Below, piece after piece: positions 1 through 9,400 of a stretch of DNA of 64,000 nt (position 1 is the stretch's first letter; every line of letters starts with the position of its first letter). Source of the stretch: Bordetella petrii (GTDB lineage Bacteria; Pseudomonadota; Gammaproteobacteria; Burkholderiales; Burkholderiaceae_B); assembly GCA_017745595.1 (NCBI GenBank), contig WMBV01000023.1:1-64000 (forward strand), given 5' to 3'. The translations under genes were made by a program, and so were the position numbers. The notes under the pieces were generated by a model, which was given only the letters and a program-made list of their open reading frames with translations, was not told the DNA's origin and searched no databases.

Positions 1-62
1 AGAACATCGACTTGGCGCAGCTTCGCCACGATCTCTTCGGGTTTGTGCTTCTTCTGGGGCAT
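1..62 (-). CDS. IS3-family transposase OrfA, N-terminal fragment
   Basis: The minus strand reads ATG at 60-62 followed by MPQKKHKPEEIVAKLRQVDV, the very common opening of the helix-turn-helix OrfA of IS3-family transposases. OrfA binds the element's ends and is normally joined to the DDE-domain OrfB by programmed frameshifting. Only about 20 residues lie inside the window, so completeness cannot be judged. An AGGAGG-like ribosome-binding sequence precedes the ATG (minus strand, around 69-75). Confidence 0.88.
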   Translation of the reverse strand, partial: MPQKKHKPEEIVAKLRQVDV

Positions 63-126
63 TCCAACGTCCTCCTACGGCTCAATAGCCTACTTCAGGG
101 AGGACCACTTTTCAGGGGGCAGACCA
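1..126 (-). mobile_element. IS3-family insertion sequence, 5' end only (cut by window edge)
   Basis: The left edge holds the upstream end of an IS3-family element read on the minus strand: the first codons of OrfA preceded by about 65 non-coding bases that run to a terminus reading TGGTCTGCCCCCTGAAAAG outward to inward. IS3 elements end in TG...CA, and the CA lies at 125-128, so the exact boundary is uncertain by about two bases. Coding sequence of the neighbouring racemase-like gene resumes directly at the boundary, so the element inserted into that gene. The rest of the element lies outside the window. Family assignment rests on the OrfA start, which I recognise; the terminus is inferred. 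Confidence 0.85.
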
Positions 127-127
127 C

Positions 128-805
128 ATACGCGTAGGTGTTTTGATTCCGGAGAACAACACCAGGGTCGAAGAAGAACTGCCACTCTGGCTGCCCGGCA
201 GCCAGCTTGAAGTTGTGAGAATCCCCCGGGGCAAGGGCTTGCTGAGCGCGGCGGCCTTGCCGGACTATATGGAAAAAGCCTTGGTTCTTGCGAAACAGCT
301 GGCCAAAGGCGATATCGATGTCGTGGGGTATTGCTGCACCGCGGCCGGGTTCTTGCTGGGCCCCGCTGGCGACCGTAAACTCGCACGCCAACTGCGTGAA
401 AACACCGCAAGACCCGTGGCGACCATAGCCGGTTCCATGACGTCGGTACTGGTCAAAAACGGCATACATAAGGTGGCGGTGGTTACCCCGTATTCTGATG
501 GGGTCAACGCTCAGCTCAAAGAGTTCATCTCATATGCTGGCATTGAAATCACCGCTTTCGACAGCCTGTATGCCAAAGACGTGGACGAGCTGGGCAGTAT
601 CCGCAGCGATGCTGTTGCGCGAATCGCGAAACAGACCATGAATGACAACTGCGAAGCGATGTTCATCGCCTGTGCTCAACTGCCCACATTCGACGTGCTG
701 AACGAACTTGAATCCGAATTCGACCGCCCCGTCTTTTCGTCGATTCAGGCACTGGCGTCTCAGATTGAGCTGCTATCCATAGAAAAGCCAAGCGGCGGCA
801 TGTGA
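128..805 (+). pseudogene. Asp/Glu racemase / maleate isomerase family gene, 5' end lost to IS insertion
   Basis: The frame opens directly at the IS boundary with IRVGVLIPENN, which matches the first beta strand of the Asp/Glu/hydantoin racemase and maleate isomerase/arylmalonate decarboxylase superfamily, and runs to a TGA at 803-805. Both superfamily cysteines are visible: VGYCCTAAGF in the N-terminal half and FIACAQLP in the C-terminal half. The usual length is about 240-250 residues; about 226 codons remain, so only the start codon and a few residues are missing. The first usable start is a TTG at 143, inside the first strand, with no convincing ribosome-binding site. It is most likely inactive unless read from an IS promoter. 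The next gene on the same strand, 57 bases on, may have been its partner. Confidence 0.8.
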
Positions 806-861
806 GCCGGCTGGGCTGAATATTTGACACTTCACTATCCAAATTCAACGCCAACGACATC

Positions 862-1491
862 ATGACACGTCCCAAAGCACTGCTGCTCGTTTCGATGGAA
901 CCCCCTCCGAGCATGGAAGCGGAATTCAACGACTGGTACGACACCGAGCATTTACCGGAACGAGCCAACCTTCCCGGATTCGAAACCGCACTCCGGTTTG
1001 TGTGCTTGGCAGGATGGCCGCGCTATCTGGCTTTGTACGATCTCTCGCATATTGATGTGCTGGACGAAAAGCCCTACCAAGATGTATCTGGAGACCGATT
1101 CAGCCCGTGGAGCAAGCGCGTGCTCAACCGAGTGCGCGGGCAGTCGAGAATGGCCGCAGAGCAGATTTACCCCAAGGATGCCGTCACGCAGCAATCTACC
1201 AGGCTGCTGCTGCTGCGTTTCGTCGGTTTGACGCTCCAGCACGAGGAAGAACTGGTCCGTACACTGTGTGACGCTTTTTTGAACCGAACTGGCGTACTGC
1301 AGATTCGCGTGTATCGTGAATCCACCGATACCGGCCCAAGATTCCTGGCCTTGGTTGAAGCCCACGAGTCGTTTTCTCACCAGGACAAGACCTCTGCCCT
1401 CGGCGCCTATGCCAGGCATCTGGACATGATGAACGAGTACACCCGCTACTGGACACGCGGACAACTGCACGGCGTATATCAAGAGTCTTGA
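862..1491 (+). CDS. Two-domain dimeric alpha/beta-barrel (EthD-like) protein, function unknown
   Basis: 209 residues. The segment around residues 23-40, FNDWYDTEHLPERANLPGF, is the typical signature of EthD-like/DUF4286 ferredoxin-fold proteins, in which this WYDTEH loop shapes a small-molecule pocket. The second half (from about residue 110, TRLLLLRFVGL) looks like another copy of the same fold ending in a conserved-looking tyrosine/tryptophan-rich tail, so the protein is probably a fused dimer. Relatives sit in catabolic clusters for aromatic or lactone compounds, but the substrate is unknown. It follows the broken racemase-like gene by 57 bases and was probably co-transcribed with it, so the IS insertion may be polar on it. 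No signal peptide; cytoplasmic. Confidence 0.7.
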   Translation: MTRPKALLLVSMEPPPSMEAEFNDWYDTEHLPERANLPGFETALRFVCLAGWPRYLALYDLSHIDVLDEKPYQDVSGDRFSPWSKRVLNRVRGQSRMAAEQIYPKDAVTQQSTRLLLLRFVGLTLQHEEELVRTLCDAFLNRTGVLQIRVYRESTDTGPRFLALVEAHESFSHQDKTSALGAYARHLDMMNEYTRYWTRGQLHGVYQES

Positions 1492-1511
1492 TGGCTGAAA
1501 TGGCAAATTCG

Positions 1512-1540
1512 GAGCCCGCCCCGCGGGCTCTGATTTATTT
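1512..1540 (+). terminator. Rho-independent terminator after the alpha/beta-barrel gene
   Basis: Perfect 8-bp stem GAGCCCGC (1512-1519) / GCGGGCTC (1523-1530) with a three-base loop, followed by TGATTTATTT. It lies 20 bases after the stop codon at 1491. The remainder of 1541-1748, before bioB, holds no gene; an AT-rich stretch at 1540-1560 could contain the bioB promoter, but I cannot define boxes confidently. Confidence 0.75.
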
Positions 1541-1748
1541 ACAATTTGATTCAAAAAAACCGGTCCTCTCGCTGGCGGAAGATGCCGCCGGGTTAGCGCC
1601 ACGGCCATGGCAAAAATCGACATATCACGCATAACGTCGATCAACGCCAGGCAATTAGCCTGCTTTTTCCTGGATTGCCTTTTTGGAACCGGGGTTCTTA
1701 CGATTCGCCGCTGATAGCCGTGCCACATCGACTCAGCGAAGGATCGCC

Positions 1749-2756
1749 ATGCCCTTTTCGACCCCCTCTGTCTCCGACATCGCCAGGCCCGCCATAGCCA
1801 CCGTCCAGGCCTGGCGGGCGAACGATATTCTGGCCCTGTACGAGCTGCCGTTCGCGGACTTGCTCTATCGCGCCCAGCAGGTCCACCGGCAGCACTTCGA
1901 TGCCAACGCGATCCAGCTGTCCAGCCTGCTGTCGATCAAGACCGGCGGCTGCCCTGAAGACTGCGCGTATTGCCCGCAGTCGGCCCACCACGACACGGGC
2001 CTGGCGGCCGACAAGCTGATGCCGCTGGACGAGGTACTGAAGGCGGCCCGCGCCGCCCAGGCCGGCGGGGCGCAGCGGTTCTGCATGGGCGCGGCGTGGC
2101 GCAGCCCCAAGCCGCATCATCTGGACGAGGTGGCCCGGATGATCAGCGAGGTAAAGGCGCTGGGCCTGGAAACCTGCGTAACGCTGGGCATGCTGCGCGA
2201 CGGCCAGGCCGAACAGCTGAAAGCGGCCGGGCTCGACTACTACAACCACAATCTCGATACCTCGCCCGAGTTCTACGGGCGCATCATCTCCACGCGCACC
2301 TACCAAGACCGCCTGGACACCCTGGAGCGCGTGCGCCAGGCCGGCTTGAACATCTGCTGCGGCGGGATCGTGGGCATGGGCGAATCGCGCCGCGAGCGCG
2401 CCGGCCTGATCGCGCAACTGGCCAGCCTGGACCCCTACCCCGAATCGGTGCCGATCAATAATCTGGTGCAAGTGGCGGGCACGCCGCTGGCCGGCACCGA
2501 GCCGCTGGACCCGTTCGAATTCGTGCGCGCCATTGCCGTGGCGCGCATCGCCATGCCGCGGGCCCGCGTGCGCCTGTCGGCCGGCCGCGAAACCATGAGC
2601 GACACCCTGCAGGCACTGTGCTTCCTGGCCGGCGCCAATTCGCTGTTCTGCGGCGACGTGCTGCTGACCACCGGCAACCCGCAGGTGGAAGCCGACCGGC
2701 GTCTGCTGGCCCGCCTGGGCATGCGCGCCGAAGGCACCCAGCCGGAGGCCCGCTGA
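1749..2756 (+). CDS. bioB: Biotin synthase BioB (radical SAM)
   Basis: 335 residues. BioB inserts sulfur into dethiobiotin, the last step of biotin synthesis, using a radical-SAM [4Fe-4S] cluster and an auxiliary [2Fe-2S] cluster as sulfur donor. The cluster motif CxxxCxxC is at C68, C72 and C75 in [13 protein letters not shown]. The conserved [12 protein letters not shown] segment and the [10 protein letters not shown] segment of the family are also present. The ATG at 1749 is chosen because it gives the family's usual N-terminus; an in-frame ATG at 1683 would add 22 unrelated residues. The EamA transporter gene starts one base after its stop codon, so the two are co-transcribed. No other biotin gene lies in the window. 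Confidence 0.97.
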   Translation: MPFSTPSVSDIARPAIATVQAWRANDILALYELPFADLLYRAQQVHRQHFDANAIQLSSLLSIKTGGCPEDCAYCPQSAHHDTGLAADKLMPLDEVLKAARAAQAGGAQRFCMGAAWRSPKPHHLDEVARMISEVKALGLETCVTLGMLRDGQAEQLKAAGLDYYNHNLDTSPEFYGRIISTRTYQDRLDTLERVRQAGLNICCGGIVGMGESRRERAGLIAQLASLDPYPESVPINNLVQVAGTPLAGTEPLDPFEFVRAIAVARIAMPRARVRLSAGRETMSDTLQALCFLAGANSLFCGDVLLTTGNPQVEADRRLLARLGMRAEGTQPEAR

Positions 2757-2757
2757 G

Positions 2758-3627
2758 ATGCACGCGCCGAGCCCGGGTTTGCTGTACCTGCTGGCCAGCG
2801 TGGCCTGCAGTGTCACCGTTGCGGTGTTGCTGAAACTGGCGCGCCGCTATGCCATCGACGTGCGGCAGGCCATCGCCGCCAACTACGCCGTCACGGCCGC
2901 CCTGAGCTGGCTGGTGCTGCGGCCTTCGGCGGCCCAGCTGGGGTCCGCCGGCCAGGCATGGGGGCTGTTGCTGGCGCTGGGCCTGCTGTTGCCCAGCGGC
3001 TTCATGGCCATGGCGCAATCGGTGCGCCATGCCGGCATCGTGCGCAGCGACGCGGCGCAGCGGCTGTCGCTGTTCCTGCCGCTGCTGGCCGCGTTCCTGC
3101 TGTTCGGCGAGTCGATCACGGCGCGCAAGGCCGGCGCCATTGCGCTGGCTTTCCTGGCCCTGTTCTGCGTCCTGCGCCGCCGCCGCGCGGCGGATGGCGC
3201 CCAGGCCGCCGGCTCGGCCGCCTGGCTATGGCCGCTGGGCGTGTGGGTGGCCTATGGCGTGGTCGATATCCTGTTCAAGCAGATGGCCCGCGCCGGGGCC
3301 GCGTTCTCGGGCGCGCTGCTGATCGCCTTCGTGCTGGCCGGCGTATTCATGGCCGGCTACCTGCTGGTGCGCCGCATCGACTGGCAGCCCCGCCACCTGT
3401 TGGCCGGGCTGCTGCTGGGCGTGGCGAATTTCGGCAACATCGTCACCTACATCCGGGCCCACCAGGCGCTGCCCGACAACCCGGCCCTGGTGTTCTCGGC
3501 GATGAACATGGGCGTCATCGCACTGGGCACCGTCGTGGGCGCCCTGGCGTTTCGCGAGCCGCTGAGCCGGCTGAACCTGCTGGGCCTGGTGCTGGCCGTG
3601 GCGGCGATCCTGCTGATGATGCCGTAG
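2758..3627 (+). CDS. EamA/DMT-superfamily inner-membrane transporter
   Basis: 289 residues forming about ten hydrophobic helices, the length and layout of the 10-TMS drug/metabolite transporter superfamily (two EamA repeats, roughly residues 5-140 and 150-285). The basic loop RRRRAADG near residue 140 separates the halves. The substrate cannot be predicted. It begins one base after bioB and is likely translated from the same transcript; whether it concerns biotin or its precursors is only suggested by position. The end of the gene is followed by a palindromic repeat cluster that separates it from a convergent MFS gene. Confidence 0.85.
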   Translation: MHAPSPGLLYLLASVACSVTVAVLLKLARRYAIDVRQAIAANYAVTAALSWLVLRPSAAQLGSAGQAWGLLLALGLLLPSGFMAMAQSVRHAGIVRSDAAQRLSLFLPLLAAFLLFGESITARKAGAIALAFLALFCVLRRRRAADGAQAAGSAAWLWPLGVWVAYGVVDILFKQMARAGAAFSGALLIAFVLAGVFMAGYLLVRRIDWQPRHLLAGLLLGVANFGNIVTYIRAHQALPDNPALVFSAMNMGVIALGTVVGALAFREPLSRLNLLGLVLAVAAILLMMP

Positions 3628-3660
3628 GTGGCGAGGGATGCCGTAGATGGCGAGGAAGTT

Positions 3661-3786
3661 CAGGTGCCTGACTCCCGCAGGATATGGACAAGGTGTCTGA
3701 CTCCCGCAGGGTGTCAGACACCGTATCGGGTTGAACCGCCCTCGGCATGCCTCGGTGTCTGACACCCTTCGGGAGTCAGACACCTG
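3661..3786. repeat. Palindromic intergenic repeat cluster (3 units) in convergent gap
   Basis: Half unit at 3661-3681 (CAGGTGCCTGACTCCCGCAG), full unit at 3691-3722 and an inverted full unit at 3754-3786. Each full unit is an imperfect palindrome with arms GGTGTCTGAC and GTCAGACACC around a short G/C-rich loop. The two full units are inverted relative to each other, so they can also pair as one long stem. The cluster fills the 184-base gap between a plus-strand and a minus-strand gene end. Confidence 0.93.
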
Positions 3787-3811
3787 AACGATCTGGACGG
3801 CTGCCGCGCCA

Positions 3812-5197
3812 TCACGTGCCGGTGCGCGCGGGCGGTTCGGCGTCGCCGGCGCCGGGGTCGTCCTGGGCCGGGTCGGCGGCCGCGGGCATCGAGTCGGGCG
3901 CCGGCTCGGGCGCCTGCACCACGTCGGATTCGGGCGAGGCCATTTCCATGGTGGTGTCCACTTCGGGATCGACGCGCGGGTCCAGCGCGGCCGCCGCGGG
4001 CGAGCTTTGCAGGTTGTCGGGCAACGGCACGAAATGCACCGGCGCCTCGTCGACCTGGTGCGCGCCCGTGACGCGCGCCGGCCGCACCTGCCACACCAGG
4101 ATCAGCGCGCACACCGACACGAACACGTAATACATGCTGGGGCCGCCCAGGGACATGAGCAGGCCCGCCACCATGGGGCCCAGGCAGGCGCCCACGCCGT
4201 AGGTCATGAGCAGCACGGCGCTCAGGCCCACGCGCCGTTCGGGCTCGACGTGGTCGTTGGCGAACGCGGCGCCCAGCGGATACAGGGTGAGCTGCAGCAC
4301 GCCGAATACGCACGACATCATCACCAGCCCCCAGAACGGCAGGTCCAGCCAGCCCCACATGACCACCGGCAGCAGCACCAGCAAGAATGCGTTGAAGCGG
4401 ATCATGCCGGCGCGGTTGATGCGGTCGGACAGCCAGCCCATGGGCCATTGCGACAACAGCCCCGCCGTGGCGCCGGCCGCCACGAAAACGGCGGCCTGCG
4501 AGGTCGTCATGCCGAACTTGGCCGCATACACCGGCGCCAGGCCGTAGAACGCGCCCGACAGGTTGCCCGCCACGAACAGCACGGTCATGGACAGCGGCAC
4601 GCGCTGGAAGAAAAAACGCAGGTCGAGCGGCGCGGGCAGCGGCGTGGGCGGGTGCGAGCGCGCCGTGACGGCGATGGGCACCAGACACAGCACCAGGCTG
4701 GCGGCCACCAGGGTCAGCGGCCGCTGGTCCAGCGTGGCATAGGCGGTCAGCGCCAGCTGGCCCAGTACGGTGCCCAGCCCGGATACCACCATGTACACCG
4801 AGAATACGCGGCCGCGCTGGTGGTTTTCGGTTTGCTCGTTCAGCCAGCTTTCGATGACCATCAGCTGGGTCACCATGACGATGCCCGCGACCAGGCGGAA
4901 CAGCAGCCACACCGGCATGTATTCGACCAGCATCTGGGCCAGGATCATGCTGGTGGAAATGGCGGCACAGGCCACGAAGGCGCGGATGTGGCCCACGCGG
5001 ATGATCAGCTTGTGGCCCATGCGCGCGCCGCACACCAGGCCCAGGTAGTAGCCGGCGATCAGCGCGCCGACCCAGATTTCGCTGACCGACTCGGCGGTCA
5101 GGCGCAGCCCCATGTAAGTATTGAACAAGCCGGTGCCGATCAGCATCAGCAAGGTCGCCAGGTACAGCGACGAAAACGAAGAAATGGTGGATAACAT
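3812..5197 (-). CDS. MFS transporter (YcaD-like)
   Basis: 461 residues. About twelve transmembrane helices start right at the N-terminus (SLYLATLLMLIGTGLFNTYM). The loop between helices 2 and 3 has the MFS-type GARMGHKLIIRVGHIR, and a second conserved loop is GWLSDRINRAG. The order resembles the YcaD/sugar-efflux branch of the major facilitator superfamily. The last ~85 residues are a hydrophilic, acidic, proline/alanine-rich tail beyond the last helix and probably disordered in the cytoplasm. The substrate is unknown. The upstream peroxiredoxin gene is 78 bases away on the same strand and may share a transcript. Confidence 0.85.
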   Translation of the reverse strand: MLSTISSFSSLYLATLLMLIGTGLFNTYMGLRLTAESVSEIWVGALIAGYYLGLVCGARMGHKLIIRVGHIRAFVACAAISTSMILAQMLVEYMPVWLLFRLVAGIVMVTQLMVIESWLNEQTENHQRGRVFSVYMVVSGLGTVLGQLALTAYATLDQRPLTLVAASLVLCLVPIAVTARSHPPTPLPAPLDLRFFFQRVPLSMTVLFVAGNLSGAFYGLAPVYAAKFGMTTSQAAVFVAAGATAGLLSQWPMGWLSDRINRAGMIRFNAFLLVLLPVVMWGWLDLPFWGLVMMSCVFGVLQLTLYPLGAAFANDHVEPERRVGLSAVLLMTYGVGACLGPMVAGLLMSLGGPSMYYVFVSVCALILVWQVRPARVTGAHQVDEAPVHFVPLPDNLQSSPAAAALDPRVDPEVDTTMEMASPESDVVQAPEPAPDSMPAAADPAQDDPGAGDAEPPARTGT

Positions 5198-5275
5198 GGG
5201 AATGCGGAAGGAGCCGCCCAGGGATGGCGACGCCGCGGGCGCCCCGTGCGCCGCGCGGCCTATGACAAAGATACG

Positions 5276-5779
5276 CTAGATCTGCGACAACAGGGTGGCA
5301 GCGTCGCTGACTTCGAACTTGCCGGGGGCTTCGATGTTCAGTTGCTTGACGACGCCGTCTTGCAGCAGGGCCGAATAGCGCTGCGAACGCACGCCCATGC
5401 CGCGCGCGTTCAGGTCGAGCTCGAGGCCCAGCGCGCGGGTCCAGTGGGCCGAACCGTCGGCCAGCATGCGCACCTTGCCGGCCGCGCTTTGATCGCGGCC
5501 CCAGGCGCCCATGACGAAGGCGTCGTTGACGGCCACGCACCAGATTTCGTCGACACCCTTGTCTTTCAGGGCCTGGGCCTGCTCGACATAGCCCGGCAGG
5601 TGCTTGGCCGAGCAGGTGGGCGTGAAGGCGCCCGGCACCGCGAATACGGCGATGGTCTTGCCCTTGGCCAGGTCGGCGACCTGGAAGTTGTTGGGGCCGA
5701 CCGAACAGCCGCCGGCTTCGGTGTCGAAGAATTCGGTCAGGGTGCCATCGGGCACGCGATCGCCGACTTTGATGGTCAT
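5276..5779 (-). CDS. Peroxiredoxin, Prx5/AhpE-like (redoxin family)
   Basis: 167 residues. The peroxidatic cysteine is C56 in PGAFTPTCSAKHLPGY, the Prx5-type active-site motif, preceded by the conserved TIAVFAVPG strand. It reduces hydrogen peroxide and organic hydroperoxides in the cytoplasm using a thiol reductant. Additional cysteines (C25 and one in IWCVAVND) are the candidate resolving residues. The C-terminal part with YSALLQDGVVKQLNIE is typical of the group. No signal peptide. It may be transcribed from a promoter in the 186-base divergent gap shared with the secreted protein at 5966. Confidence 0.93.
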   Translation of the reverse strand: MTIKVGDRVPDGTLTEFFDTEAGGCSVGPNNFQVADLAKGKTIAVFAVPGAFTPTCSAKHLPGYVEQAQALKDKGVDEIWCVAVNDAFVMGAWGRDQSAAGKVRMLADGSAHWTRALGLELDLNARGMGVRSQRYSALLQDGVVKQLNIEAPGKFEVSDAATLLSQI

Positions 5780-5965
5780 GGGTTTTCTCTCCGAGGGACG
5801 CGCAGGCGGACATCGCCCGCTAAACCGCCATCATAGTGCCAGTCCGGCGGTTCGGGTGGCCGCCCGAACGCAGGCCGCGCGCCGGGAAAGAAACCCGCAC
5901 AGTCTGATACGACTCCACACTGTCGGAATGGCCGCGATCCGGCCGCGGCTTGCCATAATGGAACC

Positions 5966-6385
5966 ATGCGTTATTACCTGACCACCGCCCTGGCACTGGC
6001 CGTGGGCCTGGCCGGCCCCTATGCCGCCCAGGCACGGGACCAGACCGAATTCGATCAACTGGTCACCACCTCGGGGGCCACCAACGGGGCTGCGCAAGTG
6101 TGCGGCGCGGCCCCGCCCGACCTGGCCCGCCACCGGGCCACGGCGCGCGCCAACCTGCAACGCTACGCCGCCGAATTCGGCTACCGGGCCGACCAGTACG
6201 ATGCCCTGTTCGACCAAGGCCGCGCCCAGGGCGAAAAAATGATGCTGGACATGCGCCAATCGGGCGTGGACGGCTGCACCGGCATGATGGGCAGCTTCCA
6301 GCACGAACGCGACATCGGATACGACGAAATGAAGCAGGGCATCGCCGAAGTGACCGACGGCCTGCCCGAGCGGCCGGGCGACTAG
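5966..6385 (+). CDS. Small secreted/periplasmic protein of unknown function
   Basis: 139 residues. The first ~23 residues, MRYYLTTALALAVGLAGPYA followed by AQA, form a clear Sec signal peptide with an AxA cleavage site near residue 23. The mature protein is about 115 residues, charged, mainly helical by composition, with two cysteines (in AQVCGAAPP and DGCTGMMG) that could form one disulfide in the periplasm. I do not recognise a family. It is monocistronic, with only 28 bases separating its stop from the convergent DUF748 gene. Confidence 0.65.
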   Translation: MRYYLTTALALAVGLAGPYAAQARDQTEFDQLVTTSGATNGAAQVCGAAPPDLARHRATARANLQRYAAEFGYRADQYDALFDQGRAQGEKMMLDMRQSGVDGCTGMMGSFQHERDIGYDEMKQGIAEVTDGLPERPGD

Positions 6386-6413
6386 CCGCCGCGCCGGGCC
6401 GGCCCGCGGCGCA

Positions 6414-9400
6414 CTATTTCAGCGAAAAATCCACCCGCGACGGCGCGGCCTCGCCTTCTCCGGCGGCGCCGTCCAGGACAGAAGCCACGATGAAGATGCG
6501 GTCGGCCGGCCCGCTTTCTTGCAGCTTTTCATACACCGCCTGGGCGCGCGCGTCGGCCAGGCGCCGCAGGTCGTCTTCGCCGATGGGGGCGGCCTGGCGC
6601 AGCAGGGTTTCCATCTGATCGGCCGGCACCGATTTGGCAAAGCCGATGAAGTTGCGCGGCTTGGCCTCGATGTCGGTGTCGTCGTAGACGTCTTCCAGAT
6701 ACTCGGCGCGCTCGGCCGCCGACACCGTCACGCTGGCGGGATCCGGATGCTTGCCCCGGCCGCCCATATCGGCGGCCTTGGCCTTGCGTATCTGCAGGTC
6801 GACCCAGGCCTGGCGCAGGCCTTCGGTGTCGGTCGCCGGGTCGGCGCGGCCGGTGATGTCCAGTTTCAATGCCGGACGGTCGTTCAGGGCCGTGGCCAGC
6901 GTGGCGATGCGTTCATCGGCGTCGGCCGCCAGGATGGCGCTGCCGGGCTCGAAGTTGATGTAAGACAGTTCTTCGCCGCCGCCGAACGCCGAGGCCAGCA
7001 GCGTGAAAGGCGACGTGACGGCCTTGACGATCAAGTTGCCCAGCACGCGCAAGATGATGCCGCCCACCGAAAACTGCGGATCGTCCAGCGATCCGGAAAT
7101 GGGCAGATTGATGTCGATGTTGCCGCGGCTGTCTTTCAGCAGCGCCACCGCCAGCATCACCGGCAGCTTGGTGGCGTCGGGGCTGTTGGTTTTTTCGCCG
7201 AACGTCAGCTGGTTGAGCACCACGTGGTTGCTGGCCTGCAGGGCCCGGTCTTTCAGCTTGTATTCCAGGTCGAGCGACAGCTTGCCGCGCTTGATGGGGT
7301 AGCCGACATACTTGGATGAATAAGTGGTGAAGCGCGGCAGGTCGACGCCCTTGGCCGAGGCCTTCAGGTCCAGCGCCAGATATTCGGCGAACGGCTGCAC
7401 GCTGCCGCTGATGGACAGCGGCGCGGTGCCGTACACGCGGCCGGTGACCTTGACGTTGGCGGGCTTGGGGTTGCGCGACGATACCGACGACAGGCCGCCT
7501 TCGATGCGCGACAGTTCGGCCGTGTAGTTCGGCTTGACGAAGCGGTCGGTGAAGGTCATGCGGCCATTGTTCAGGGTGACGCTGCCCACCGTGATATCGG
7601 GCAATTGGCCGGCCCGGTCGGGCTGGCGCGCGGCGCGGCCGCGCGTCTGGGTGTCTTGCGTGATCGAGCCGCCCGCCTGCCCGGGCTCGGCCACCAGGTC
7701 CATGACGTTCAGCCGGCCTTCGGCGCTGAGCAGCACGCGGCCGTAAAAATCGTCGAGCGTGATGTCGCCCAGGTTGGCCGCGTACTGGTCGCCGTCCACC
7801 GAGACCTGCATGCCGGCCAGGCCCAGCCGCTTCCACTTCAGGAAATCGTCTCGGTTGACGCGGTCGGCCAGGTCCAGGCCGGTGACGTCGACGGCACCCC
7901 GCCAGCTGGCTTTCATGGGGGTGCCGCCGGCGGCGGCCGCGAACGCCGCCTGGCCCTGGGCCCCCACCGTAACGGCGCGCACGGTGGCGTTCAGGCTGGA
8001 CGCGACATACGGCGCCAGCGATGCCAGGTCCAGCCCCTGCAGGTCGACCTGGGTTTGCAGCGCCAGCGGTTGCGGCGTCAGGGTGCCCCGCAAGTTCAGC
8101 CGGCCATCGCCCTGGATGCCGTCGGCCTGCAGCGTGAACGGCGCCGGCTGGGCATCGAGCGCCAGGCGGTCGGCCGTGAGCGTCAGCTGGTTCAGCGCCA
8201 GGTTCACGGCCGGTTGCACGGATTCGTCGCGCAGCGACAGCTGCGACAGCCCGGCCTGCACGCCGGTGGCGGACACATGGGTTGCCCCGCCCTGCTCGGC
8301 CACCTTGACCTGGCCTTGCAGGCTGAGCAGGCCGTCCAGCAGCTGGATGGGCGCCTGGCTGCGCACCGCGGTGGCGAACGGCGCCAGGCCCAGATGCCCG
8401 GCGCGCAGATCGAGGTCGAGCGCCAGGGGGCTGAGCTGCAGCGGGCCCCGGGCGCGGATCCAGCCGCCGTCGGCGGGATTGTCCATGGTCAGCCACAGGT
8501 GGATGGGCTGCCCGGCCGGCTGCGGAAATTGCACGTTCTCGGCGGTGAGCACCAGGCCCGCCAGGGTGTAGTCCAGGCTGGTGGGCGCGTCGCGCAGCCG
8601 CAGGCTGGCGTCGTTGACATTGATGGCGTCCACCGACACCCGCCAGCCGTCCTGGGCCGGCGCGGCGGGGGCCGCGCCGGGAGCGTCCGGCCCAGAGGGC
8701 GCCTGGTCAGTAGCGTTCTGGTCAGCGGCCGTCTGTTCGGCCACCGTCTGTCCGGCCGCATCCGGTTCGGCCGCGTTCTGCCCGGCCGCTTTTGCATTGG
8801 CCGGCGCGGCCGCGGCAACCTTGGCGGGTTGCGGCGCGGCAGGCGCGGCGGCGGGCTGGCCGGCCCCCAGCGCCTTGAGTTGGTCGATGATGTGCAGCCA
8901 GTTCACCCGCTGGCTGGCATCGCGCCGGGTCTGCGCCACGGGCGACCACAGTTCGACCTGCCCGATGGCCAGCTGGCGCGCCATGGGGTCGAGCGCGATG
9001 CGGCGCACGTTCAGCGTGCTCCAGCGCAGCAGCGCCTCGCCCGAGGTTTCGCGCAGGTCGAGCTGGCGCAGGCCCAGGTCGCCCACCACCTTGATCTTGG
9101 GCGCGGCATCGCGCGGCTGCTCGAAGACGATTTGCAGATCGGAATCGAGCACGGCCCGCTCGACCTTGATCGGCAGCCGCATCGGCCAGGCGTCGGCCCA
9201 TTTTTCGAGTTCCAGCCCGCTGAAGGACAGGTTCAGCGTCGAGGCCGGCACCTCGTCGAACGGACGCGCCACGCCATCGAGATCGAACGGGCTGCCGTTG
9301 ATGCGCAGGTGCGCGCGCGGCTGCACGTCGATGTCGGTGGCGTAGCCAAAGGTGGAAATGAACGGCACGCCCAGCGCGATCTGGTCGACCTGCTGCTGGC

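Noticed and set aside
3661-3786. Integron attC sites as an explanation for the paired palindromes
   Set aside because: No integrase or gene cassette order, no RYYYAAC/GTTRRRY core sites; the units occur at gene ends of ordinary chromosomal genes.
3714-5813. A 699-codon open frame on the minus strand
   Set aside because: It is an out-of-phase shadow of the MFS and peroxiredoxin genes; its translation is arginine/proline-rich with no family motif, and the true frames carry clear domains.
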